From the NCBI GenBank assembly GCA_017577365.1, contig PKRJ01000006.1, positions 1 to 64,000 on the forward strand: a DNA stretch of 64,000 bases, in the 5' to 3' direction. The notes below the pieces were generated by a model. The model did no database searches. It was given only the letters and a program-made list of their open reading frames with translations, and was not told the DNA's origin. Every line of letters begins with the position of its first letter. Position 1 is the first letter of the stretch. This stretch comes from Gammaproteobacteria bacterium. Lineage in GTDB: Bacteria > Pseudomonadota > Gammaproteobacteria > Steroidobacterales > Rariloculaceae. A program made the translations under genes and the position numbers. Below are positions 9,283-18,732 of this stretch, one piece after another.

Positions 9283-9744
9283 TTGATCACAAAGACGATA
9301 CAGTCTTGCATGGAGCGCGTCTGCGACGATGGATCCGCTCGGGCTCGGGCCGGCATGGGACTCGCGGCAGCCTTGTTGTGCGGCGGCGTGAATCTCGCGA
9401 GCGCGGCCGACGAGTCGGTCATGCTCAGCGTGAAGCCCGCGCTCTGCATCACCGACCGTCGGGAGAACGCATGCGAGCTCTCCATCGCGGTCACTTGGCG
9501 CAGCGAGATCGCCGGCGCGTTTTGCTTGCACAGCGATCTTGCGGAAGCGCCGATCCAATGCTGGAACGGCGCGACCTCGGGGACCGTCGTCGAGGAGCGG
9601 GTGGTCAGTGAGACGTTCGCGTACTGGTTGACGGATGCCGCCTCGCGAGAACGCGTCGCGGAAGCCCGGCTCGAGGTGATGACGACGGATTCGGACGATC
9701 GGCGTCGGAATCGTCGGCGCCGCCACGTGTGGAACATCCTATGA
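9283..9744 (+). CDS. DUF3019 family exported protein
   Basis: A protein of up to 153 residues with a signal-like hydrophobic segment (MGLAAALLCGGVNLASA) and a DUF3019 domain. Marks are LSVKPALCITDRRENACEL, CLHSDL..APIQCW and the basic tail RRRNRRRRHVWNIL, with Cys residues likely forming disulfides. The family has no known activity but recurs beside a two-component system and MipA/OmpV genes, exactly as here. The start is uncertain: TTG at 9283, ATG at 9310 or ATG at 9355; the last leaves the cleanest signal peptide. Its stop overlaps the response regulator start by 4 bp. Confidence 0.75.
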   Translation: MITKTIQSCMERVCDDGSARARAGMGLAAALLCGGVNLASAADESVMLSVKPALCITDRRENACELSIAVTWRSEIAGAFCLHSDLAEAPIQCWNGATSGTVVEERVVSETFAYWLTDAASRERVAEARLEVMTTDSDDRRRNRRRRHVWNIL

Positions 9745-10451
9745 GTGCGCAGTCGATCGATGTGTTGCTCGTCGAGGACGACGCGCGGCTCGCGGAGCTC
9801 ACGAGCCGCTATCTCGAGCAGAACGGCTTGTCCGTCGAGGTCGAGTCGAACGGCGCCGCGGCGGTCGCGCGCTTTCACGAGGTGCGGCCGCGGCTCGTGC
9901 TGCTCGACCTGATGTTGCCGGGCAAGGACGGGCTCACGATCTGCCGGGAGCTGCGTCAGACCTTCAACGGGCCGATCCTGATGCTGACGGCGAAAGATGC
10001 CGATATCGATCAGGTCATCGGCCTCGAGGCGGGCGCGGACGATTACGTCGCGAAGCCGGTCGAGCCGATGGTGCTGCTCGCGCGCATCCGCGCGCTGCTG
10101 CGCCGCGCGAATCAGCCGGCGCAAGGCAGCGAGTCCGCGAACGGCGAGATCGTGCTCGGCGGCCTGCGCGTGAACGAGGCGTCGCATCGGGTATGGCTCG
10201 ACGGCGAAGAGATCTCTCTGACCACGCAGGAATTCGAGCTGCTTCGCGTGCTCGTGCGCTCGGCCGGCACGATCCTGAGTCGAGAGGAGCTCTACAAGCG
10301 GGTGCGCGGCATCGAGTACGACGGGCTCGATCGGTCGATCGATGGCCGGATCTCGAAGCTGCGCAAGAAACTCGGCGACGATGCGGCGGCGCCGAAGCGA
10401 ATCCGCACGATCTGGGGCAAAGGTTACGTGCTCGTGCCGGACGCCTGGTGA
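9741..10451 (+). CDS. OmpR-family response regulator
   Basis: A 236-residue regulator with an N-terminal receiver domain (acidic pair in VLLVEDD, phospho-acceptor Asp56 in LLDLMLPG, Lys105 in VAKP) and a C-terminal winged-helix OmpR/PhoB DNA-binding domain (about 140-235, ending ..TIWGKGYVLVPDAW). The ATG at 9741 overlaps the DUF3019 stop as ATGA, so it is preferred to the GTG at 9729. The kinase gene follows 37 bp downstream. It probably controls the MipA/OmpV gene facing it and its own operon, by analogy with similar gene groups. Confidence 0.9.
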   Translation: MSAQSIDVLLVEDDARLAELTSRYLEQNGLSVEVESNGAAAVARFHEVRPRLVLLDLMLPGKDGLTICRELRQTFNGPILMLTAKDADIDQVIGLEAGADDYVAKPVEPMVLLARIRALLRRANQPAQGSESANGEIVLGGLRVNEASHRVWLDGEEISLTTQEFELLRVLVRSAGTILSREELYKRVRGIEYDGLDRSIDGRISKLRKKLGDDAAAPKRIRTIWGKGYVLVPDAW

Positions 10452-10488
10452 GCGGCCTCGCGGGACGTATTCGCACGGCGGGCGATTC

Positions 10489-11871
10489 GTGAACGCGAAC
10501 CGATCGGAGCCGAGAGGGCGGACGAGCGCAGCTTCGGCGGGACCCGACCCGCGCCGTCTCCTCGCGCCGCGTCCGCACCGCCGCCTGCTGTTCCGAACCT
10601 ACGTGATCATCGTCGGCGGCATGATCGCGACTGCCGCGCTATTCGACTACGGATTCGCGCGGCTGCAGGAAGCGCTCGCGCCGTCGCCGGGCCCGTGGGT
10701 GCGCGCCTCGCTCGCGCTCGTCGAGCGCCGGCTCGCCGAGACCGATCCCGAGGACCGGGCGCTCGTCGCCGCGGCGCTCGAACGCGAGCTCGGCTTCCCG
10801 GTCGGTCTCGTGCCGCACGACGCGATCGTTCGCACTGGGGATGCCGCCGCGCCGGACGGGATTTTCGAGATCTTCGACGATGCCGGTCGCTCGATCTTCC
10901 TGTTCTCGTCCGATCGGCTCGGCGGCGCGATTCGGCTTGGCCCGGCGCCCGACGAGGTCTCGCCGCAAAGCCGGCTGCTCGACGCCGTTCCGCATCTCTT
11001 CTATCTGTCGATTCTCGTGCTCGTCGGCGTATGGCTCTGGCCGCTGATCCGTGACGTCGATCTCCTGACCCGCGCCGCGCGCGCGTTCGCGGCGGATTAC
11101 CGCACGCCGATGAGCACCCGCGGCCGGGCCAAGACGCTCGAGGAGCTCGCCGGCAGCTTCGACGAGATGTCGGCGCGCATCCGTGCGTTGATCCAGGCGC
11201 AGAAGGACCTGACGAGCGCGCTTTCGCACGAGATGCGCACGCCGCTCGCGCGGATCAAGTTCGCGATGGCGGTCATCGCCCAGAAGGCGCCGATCGCGGA
11301 CGAGCTCGAGTCGATCGATCAGGACGTTCGCGAGATCGATCGGCTGATCGGCGCGATGCTCGAGTTCGCGCGGCTCGATCATCCCGATACGCGTGTGCGA
11401 TGGGAAAATACGCCGATCGCCGAGCTGATCGCCGAAGCGGCGGGAAGATGCCTGCTGGGGGAAGGGCAGCGCATCGAGCACGACTGTCCCGACGTGCTCG
11501 TGCCGATGGATCCGCGCATGATCGATCTCGCGCTGTCGAATTTACTCGTGAACGCGGCACGTTACGCCGAAGAGCGCATCAGGATCGTTTTCCACGAGAG
11601 CGAAGGCGCCTACGCGCTCGCCGTCGAGGACGACGGTCCGGGCATCCCCGAAGACCGGAGGGACGAGGTCTTCAAGGCGTTCGCGCGGCTCGACGACAGC
11701 CGCAGCCGAGGCACCGGCGGGTATGGGCTCGGACTCGCGATCGTCGCGCGGATCGCCGCGCTGCACGGCGGCCAGGCGCGCGCGGAACGCTCCGAGCTCG
11801 GCGGCGCGCGCATCGTGATGATGTGGCCGAAGCCGAAGGAACGAGAAATTTCGGAAGGGCGCTCGGCCTAG
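10489..11871 (+). CDS. Sensor histidine kinase
   Basis: A 460-residue membrane kinase. A first membrane segment lies near residues 36-55 and a second near 160-185, enclosing a sensor domain of about 110 residues. A HAMP-like linker follows, then the H-box ALSHEMRTPLARIK with His247, the N-box LALSNLLVNAARYA, the G1 box EDDGPGIPEDRRDEVF and the G2 box GTGGYGLGLAIV. It should phosphorylate the regulator encoded just upstream. The GTG at 10489 is the first start after the regulator; spacing and Shine-Dalgarno are weak, so the exact start is uncertain. Its stop overlaps the stop of the convergent MipA/OmpV gene by 4 bp. Confidence 0.88.
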   Translation: MNANRSEPRGRTSAASAGPDPRRLLAPRPHRRLLFRTYVIIVGGMIATAALFDYGFARLQEALAPSPGPWVRASLALVERRLAETDPEDRALVAAALERELGFPVGLVPHDAIVRTGDAAAPDGIFEIFDDAGRSIFLFSSDRLGGAIRLGPAPDEVSPQSRLLDAVPHLFYLSILVLVGVWLWPLIRDVDLLTRAARAFAADYRTPMSTRGRAKTLEELAGSFDEMSARIRALIQAQKDLTSALSHEMRTPLARIKFAMAVIAQKAPIADELESIDQDVREIDRLIGAMLEFARLDHPDTRVRWENTPIAELIAEAAGRCLLGEGQRIEHDCPDVLVPMDPRMIDLALSNLLVNAARYAEERIRIVFHESEGAYALAVEDDGPGIPEDRRDEVFKAFARLDDSRSRGTGGYGLGLAIVARIAALHGGQARAERSELGGARIVMMWPKPKEREISEGRSA

Positions 11872-12704
11872 AAGAAGGTATATCGGAAGCCCAAGAATCC
11901 GCTTCGAACGGACCGGTCGGCGACCAGCGGGCTGCGTGCGGCTTCGCCGCTCAGCCTTTCGTGCTCCGTCGCGATGACGAATGCCCAATGGCGGTCCAGC
12001 TGATAGCTCGCGACGAATCGCGCATGCGCGTTGAATCCCGAGCCCGCCTCGTACTCGGGCAGCAGCGTGCTCGACTCGTGCGGGCGAACGCCCCAGTAGT
12101 AGTCGTTGAGCTCGCGGCTCTTCCACGCGAAGCCGAACGACGGCTCGAAGACCCAGCGGCCTTGACGTGACGGGCGGCCGTAGGCCGCGAAGATCTCGTA
12201 CCCCTCGTGCCGGCCGCTGACGTCGTGATGCGCCGCGACCTGCAGATGACCCCAATCGCCGTCGCAGAGCAGCTCGACGCCGAGCTCGAAGGCGTAGTCC
12301 CGATCTGGTATCACGACGCGCTCGACGCTCTCGACGCGTTCGGCGCCGAACCCGAACAGCGACACGTACTCGGTATCGGTCTTGCTGAAGAAGACTCGAT
12401 CGCTGTTCACGCGCCCGATGAGATTGAGCGTCGTGCGTCGGCCGTCGCGGACCGTGAAGCCGACGTCGCCGTTGTCGAAGAACCAACGCTCGCCGTACCA
12501 CGCGATGTCGATGTCGACGAGGACATCGATATCGTCGGATTGTATGAGCGGATTCGAGCGCTTGCCGTAACCCATCGCGATGCCGATCTCCCACGGGGAT
12601 TCGGCCTCGGGCCGCCCGGCCTCGTCGCAGAGGACGGGCGACGCCGCCGCGGCGGCAACGAATGCCGCGACGCAAGCGCACGCTCTGGTCGGCTCGAAGC
12701 TCAT
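11868..12704 (-). CDS. MipA/OmpV family outer-membrane protein
   Basis: A 278-residue protein with a signal peptide (CVAAFVAAAAASPVLC) and an outer-membrane beta-barrel of the MipA/OmpV type: an early 'WEIGIAMGYGKRSNPL' strand, alternating hydrophobic strands and a C-terminal FRYTFF ending in Phe, the signature for barrel assembly. MipA is a scaffold for murein enzymes in Escherichia coli, and relatives take part in antimicrobial peptide resistance. Its position facing a DUF3019/regulator/kinase operon matches a recurrent gene group, so regulation by that system is likely. The ATG at 12704 starts the signal peptide. Confidence 0.82.
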   Translation of the reverse strand: MSFEPTRACACVAAFVAAAAASPVLCDEAGRPEAESPWEIGIAMGYGKRSNPLIQSDDIDVLVDIDIAWYGERWFFDNGDVGFTVRDGRRTTLNLIGRVNSDRVFFSKTDTEYVSLFGFGAERVESVERVVIPDRDYAFELGVELLCDGDWGHLQVAAHHDVSGRHEGYEIFAAYGRPSRQGRWVFEPSFGFAWKSRELNDYYWGVRPHESSTLLPEYEAGSGFNAHARFVASYQLDRHWAFVIATEHERLSGEAARSPLVADRSVRSGFLGFRYTFF

Positions 12705-12946
12705 TTCCCGATCGGTCCCTCTCGTCCGGGACGGCCGGGCGTCCCGTGGCGTCCGCCCGGCTCGCGGTCGGTCCTCGCCGATCTGCAGCATCGTCGAGAC
12801 CGGGCCGGAAATCTGTAGCGAAATTGTGCGGCGAGGACCGCCGTCGCAACGCCGCGTTCACAAATCCGACGAACAATCGCGACAGACTTCGCGCGCGGGG
12901 GCGCGTAGCGTGGCGGCACAGCGATTATCCAGGGAAAGGGCGAACG

Positions 12947-13291
12947 ATGGACGGCGGAAACGTGTGGCGGCAGCGCCTTGCGTTCGCAATCGTGCTTTTC
13001 GCGGCCGGCTCCTCCGTGCCGACGGACGAGACCCCGGGACGCGAAAGCGGGGCGATTCATCCGAGCTTCGTGTCGCGGGACGCGGGAACGGTTGCCCGGC
13101 CGCAGGAGGTCGGCCGGTGGCGCGTCGCTCGAGCCGATGATCTCGAGTCCGCGCCGGCGATCGTCCCCGCGTATCTCTTCGCGGACGAGCCGGTCGCCTA
13201 CGGGGAACCTGCTCCGACTCGTCGCGCCGGCATGGATTCGCCGGATCCCGAGCCCGTCGCCGCCGGCATCGGGGCGATCCTGAGGTTCTGA
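12947..13291 (+). CDS. Small exported protein of unknown function
   Basis: A 114-residue protein with a signal peptide (RLAFAIVLFAAGSSVP) and a low-complexity mature part rich in Asp, Glu, Pro and Arg. I recognise no family. The ATG at 12947 has AGGGAAAGGG just upstream, and the gene ends 3 bp before the lipoprotein beta-propeller, so the two are an operon. The region 12705-12946 upstream is the divergent promoter space shared with MipA/OmpV. Confidence 0.5.
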   Translation: MDGGNVWRQRLAFAIVLFAAGSSVPTDETPGRESGAIHPSFVSRDAGTVARPQEVGRWRVARADDLESAPAIVPAYLFADEPVAYGEPAPTRRAGMDSPDPEPVAAGIGAILRF

Positions 13292-13294
13292 GCC

Positions 13295-14530
13295 ATGGGC
13301 GCGAAACGAGGGACGGCGCGCGTTGCGGGGGGCGGCGTGCGTGCGCGCGCGGCAATCGCGCTCGTGCCGTTCGTCGTTGCCGGGCTCGTTGCCGGCTGCG
13401 ACGACGGCAAGATCGTCGTCGGACCGCCGGTTGACGCGTGGGAGTGGACGGCGCTCGGCGGACCCGACGCGCCGACGCCCGCCCTCGTCGGAAACCACGA
13501 GACGCTGGTCGTGGTCGGCGGCGATCTGCTGCTCGGCACGGCCGACGGCGTCTGGCGGCGACCCCTCGCGGGCTCGGCGCAGTGGGCGCGAGCCGGTCTC
13601 GGCGGGTTCTCGGTGCACGCGCTCGCGGTCACGGCCGACGGAGGCCGAATCATCGCCGCCGGCACCGATCCCGAGGACGACGCCGCGCCGACGGTGTGGT
13701 ACTCGACGAGCGGCGGCACGGATTGGGTGCCGGCCGCGGTCTGGCCGCGCGGCGCGCCGGGCGGTCCGGAGGCGGGACTCTCGTTTCCGTTCTACACGCT
13801 CGAGCCCGATCCCGCCGACGAGAACGTCGTCTACGGCGGGCTCGACGCCGATTCGATCGCCGTGACGGTCGACGGCGGCGCGACGTGGGTGCTCGCGAAC
13901 GGCGCGGAGAGCCCGAATTTCGGCGATCCCTGCGTGCCGCATCGGCCGAAGGGGGCGAACGTCCTGTTGCAGGGATGCGAGCTGCCGCTCGACACGGCGT
14001 GGCTCGGCGCGCTCGATGTGAACGAGCAGGACCGATTCGCGCTGACGGGCTTCCGCTTCGTGTTCGGCTATCCGAATCTCGTCGAGCTCGGCAATCGGCG
14101 AATCAACTCGATCGTCGCGCCGCCCGCGCGCGCGAATCGGATCCTCGTCGGCGTCGAGGGCGGCCTCGTCGAGCTGACCTCGAAGAGCGGCTCGTGGAGC
14201 TCGGCCGCCGACGTGGACGCGCGCTGGATCTATCGCAGCGAAAGCGACACGCGCCATCGGCCGTATGCGTACATCCGCGCGATCGCGCCGCTCGGCGACA
14301 GCGGCCGCCCGGTGCTCTTCGGCGGCACCGTGAACGGCGAGAACGAGGTGCTTTCGTTGTTCGAGGAGAACGGCGGGATCGTTCGGCGCATCGACGCGCC
14401 GTTCGCGCTCGAGGATCCGAGAGTCGAGCAGGCCGTGAGGCTCGACGCCGACGACGTGCTGATCGTGATCAGCGATGTCACGCCGGGCGGCCGACGCACG
14501 TCTAAGGTCTATCGATTGCGACGCGACTGA
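13295..14530 (+). CDS. Lipoprotein with a BNR/sialidase-like beta-propeller
   Basis: A 411-residue lipoprotein: a signal peptide with lipobox VAGC near residue 34, then repeats of the type 'tsDGG..W' seen as STSGGTDWVP and TVDGGATWVLANG, characteristic of BNR/sortilin-like propellers. No catalytic motif is visible, so it is probably a binding or scaffold protein on the outer membrane. It begins 3 bp after the small exported protein. Function unknown. Confidence 0.65.
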   Translation: MGAKRGTARVAGGGVRARAAIALVPFVVAGLVAGCDDGKIVVGPPVDAWEWTALGGPDAPTPALVGNHETLVVVGGDLLLGTADGVWRRPLAGSAQWARAGLGGFSVHALAVTADGGRIIAAGTDPEDDAAPTVWYSTSGGTDWVPAAVWPRGAPGGPEAGLSFPFYTLEPDPADENVVYGGLDADSIAVTVDGGATWVLANGAESPNFGDPCVPHRPKGANVLLQGCELPLDTAWLGALDVNEQDRFALTGFRFVFGYPNLVELGNRRINSIVAPPARANRILVGVEGGLVELTSKSGSWSSAADVDARWIYRSESDTRHRPYAYIRAIAPLGDSGRPVLFGGTVNGENEVLSLFEENGGIVRRIDAPFALEDPRVEQAVRLDADDVLIVISDVTPGGRRTSKVYRLRRD

Positions 14531-14629
14531 CGAGGAACGATCTCGGCGGTGAGGTGTCGACTTGGAGCCGGATCCGGCCCGCGGCGTGCATCCCGTATGG
14601 CCGGCCGAAACCCGTTCAGGGGAATCGCG

Positions 14630-15106
14630 ATGATCGACGTGGAGCGTGTGGTTTCGTGGTCGCCGACGGAGCGGACCACGTACGAGGAGATCGAGACGAG
14701 CGAGATTCACGTCGCCGCGACGGATCTGCCGCGCGCGGTGCGATTCTACTCGCGCGTATTCGGCTTCGAGGCGGTGCGCTCGTTCGCGGGCGGCGCTGCG
14801 GTCGCGATGCGCATCGCTCCCGGCAAGTCGCTCGTCATCCACGACGCCGGCAGCGCGGTGCGGCAGGGCGTGCGGCATCTGCGCCGGTGGGGCTTCGTCG
14901 TCAACGACCTCGATACGGTGCGGCAGCTCGTTTGGGAGCTCGGAGTCGCGGTCGCACGCGACAGCGGCGCGGCCGATCATATCTATCGATGGGCGAGCGG
15001 CAGATCGCTGTACATCCGCGCGCCGGACGGCGTCGAGATCGAGCTCGTCGAGATCGGGGGCGAAGCGGACGTGCGAGCCGCGCGAGCGGCGCGGCGCGTA
15101 GTGTAG
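14630..15106 (+). CDS. VOC superfamily (glyoxalase-like) protein
   Basis: A 158-residue protein with the beta-alpha-beta-beta-beta modules of the vicinal oxygen chelate superfamily: IHVAATDLPRAVRFYSRVFG starts the first module and 'YIRAPDGVEIELVEIG' ends the second with the usual C-terminal Glu. Members include glyoxalases, ring-cleavage dioxygenases and resistance proteins; substrate unknown. The ATG at 14630 follows CAGGGGAA at good spacing. It may belong to the transcript of the two genes upstream. Confidence 0.7.
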   Translation: MIDVERVVSWSPTERTTYEEIETSEIHVAATDLPRAVRFYSRVFGFEAVRSFAGGAAVAMRIAPGKSLVIHDAGSAVRQGVRHLRRWGFVVNDLDTVRQLVWELGVAVARDSGAADHIYRWASGRSLYIRAPDGVEIELVEIGGEADVRAARAARRVV

Positions 15107-15121
15107 GGCTCCGATGTCTGA

Positions 15122-15238
15122 GAGGGGGCGCATGCATCGGTGCCCTTGCGGGACCGTGAGCGGCCAGGGATGGGCGCGACCGAGCGGCAGGGACGCGCAT
15201 AGCGTGTCCCGCGGGGGCACTGATGCCTGCGCCCCCTC
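15122..15238. repeat. 117-bp palindromic intergenic element
   Basis: Two 33-bp arms (15122-15154 and 15206-15238) are inverted repeats matching at 29 of 33 positions. They enclose a 51-bp loop that itself holds a short direct repeat (GAGCGGC..AGGGA) and a small inner hairpin. It sits between the VOC gene and the convergent 15296-16129 gene. It could be a terminator for both, but it is much larger than the other terminators here and looks like a REP/MITE-type repeat. I found no second copy by eye in this window. Confidence 0.6.
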
Positions 15239-15295
15239 CACCGCAGCCGTGAGTGCGGTCGCGCGCTCGAGCGCGACGGTGCAGGGCGGAGCGGC

Positions 15296-16129
15296 TCAGA
15301 ACACGCCGGGCAAATTGCGGCAGCGATCCTGCACGAGCTCGACGTCCGGCGTGTAGAGCCAGGTCTTCACGATGACGTAGGGCTCGGTCAGCGTCAGCGG
15401 ATCCTCGATCGTCAGCTCGAGCTCGAGGCGCCGCGGGTTATCGTGCACGGTGTAGCGCTCGACGGCGCTGAGCCGATCGCTGTGCCCGGCTTGCGTCGCA
15501 TCCGAGATCCAGCCCGCATGGACTCGGGTCGTCTCGATGACCAGCGCCCCGTCCTCGAAGCGGCCCACGGAGTGCCCGAGCAGCGACGGCGTTCGATGAG
15601 CGGGATGCGGCCGCCCGTCGAGATAGACCGTCCGAAGCAACGACCATTCCTCGTATTCGAACAGCAGATGCTCGCCGTTGCGGCGGATGATCATCGGCAG
15701 CGGATTCGTGACCTGCCGAACGAAGCCGTAAGGCTCGCAGTGCAGCTTCGGATCGTTGTCGAGCGAGTTCTCCGCCTGTATGCGCTTCCCGAGCGGGGTC
15801 AGGATCGTCGCGATTTGCTCGGCCGCGAAGGCGTACGCTTGCCCGAGCAGTGCGCCGACAGGCACCTCGTCGTTCGCGGGATCGGCGAGCAGCGCGCGCA
15901 TGTGCTCGCGCATCGAGCGTGCGCAGCCCGGAAAGCAGGCGAAGTCCTCGACCTTCCAGAACTCGTGGTCGGTCGTCGTGAAGACGCCGCTCCACGTGCC
16001 CAGAAACGGTGCGGCGGGATCGTCGGTTTGCGCGGCGGAAATCCCGCAGCCGAACGCGGCCGCGACGGCGATGAAGAGGCGCAAAACGACGCTCGCGCTC
16101 GCTCCGCCCGGCGCCGCCGTCTGTGTCAT
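15296..16129 (-). CDS. Exported protein of the 'GHSxGRxEDGaL' family, partner of DUF6152
   Basis: A 277-residue protein with a signal peptide (LFIAVAAAFGCGISAAQ) and a mature part homologous in layout to 3210-3986: it carries GHSVGRFEDGALVIETT and a similar 'EPYGFVRQ..PLPMIIRRNGEHLLFEYEEW' block preceding it. Its ATG overlaps the DUF6152 stop by 4 bp, giving a translationally coupled pair. Compared with 2812-3986 the order is swapped, DUF6152 coming first here. Function unknown; both products are predicted periplasmic. Confidence 0.7.
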   Translation of the reverse strand: MTQTAAPGGASASVVLRLFIAVAAAFGCGISAAQTDDPAAPFLGTWSGVFTTTDHEFWKVEDFACFPGCARSMREHMRALLADPANDEVPVGALLGQAYAFAAEQIATILTPLGKRIQAENSLDNDPKLHCEPYGFVRQVTNPLPMIIRRNGEHLLFEYEEWSLLRTVYLDGRPHPAHRTPSLLGHSVGRFEDGALVIETTRVHAGWISDATQAGHSDRLSAVERYTVHDNPRRLELELTIEDPLTLTEPYVIVKTWLYTPDVELVQDRCRNLPGVF

Positions 16130-16536
16130 CGGTTCTCCCGCCTTCGTAGCTGCTCGAGCGCGCGCTGGTCGAGGTCCTCGGCGTAGAGCTCTCGACCGTC
16201 GGGCAGCGTCAGCCACTCGAGATGCACGATGGGCGATCCGTCCCGGGAAGGATGCCCGCGGACGGTGATCTTGTCGCCGGGCGAGACTTCGGTGCCGTCC
16301 CACCCTTTGCGCATCAAGACGGTGCGAGAGCCGCCTTCGCCCATCCACTTCTCGATTCGGCCGTCTTTCTCGACGTCGAAATAGATTCGCAGGTGCGGAT
16401 TGCCGAGCGTGTACTCCGTCACGATGCCCTCGATCGTGATCTCCCGGGTCATGTCGTAGAGCATCGCGGGGGAGTGATGTGCAATCGCGCTACCCGCAGC
16501 GGCAGCCGCCAAGACACCGAGAAAGATCGGGCGCAT
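16126..16536 (-). CDS. DUF6152 family exported protein
   Basis: A 136-residue protein: a signal peptide (LGVLAAAAAGSAIA) followed at once by HHS, then a small beta-rich DUF6152 domain with 'GNPHLRIYFDVEKDG', W..EGG and PGDKITVRGHP motifs. It is a paralogue of 2812-3213. It is the first gene of a two-gene coupled unit with 15296-16129. Confidence 0.75.
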   Translation of the reverse strand: MRPIFLGVLAAAAAGSAIAHHSPAMLYDMTREITIEGIVTEYTLGNPHLRIYFDVEKDGRIEKWMGEGGSRTVLMRKGWDGTEVSPGDKITVRGHPSRDGSPIVHLEWLTLPDGRELYAEDLDQRALEQLRRRENR

Positions 16537-16634
16537 CGGCTCGTCCTCGAGAGTTGCTCGCAGTCTTATCGAGGCCGGGATCGCCCGTCAAGCGGGGCCA
16601 TTTTCGCCGCGTATCCCGGTGGGAAGGCGGAGCG

Positions 16635-18689
<2,055 letters not shown>

Positions 18690-18732
18690 CGTGACGTCTC
18701 CTTCGTAAAGCCGCAGCGCGTCGCGTCAGGCG

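Noticed and set aside
12701..15241. An 846-codon minus-strand frame across the lipoprotein propeller and VOC genes
   Set aside because: It runs antisense to three supported genes, has Arg-rich low-complexity composition and no recognisable family.
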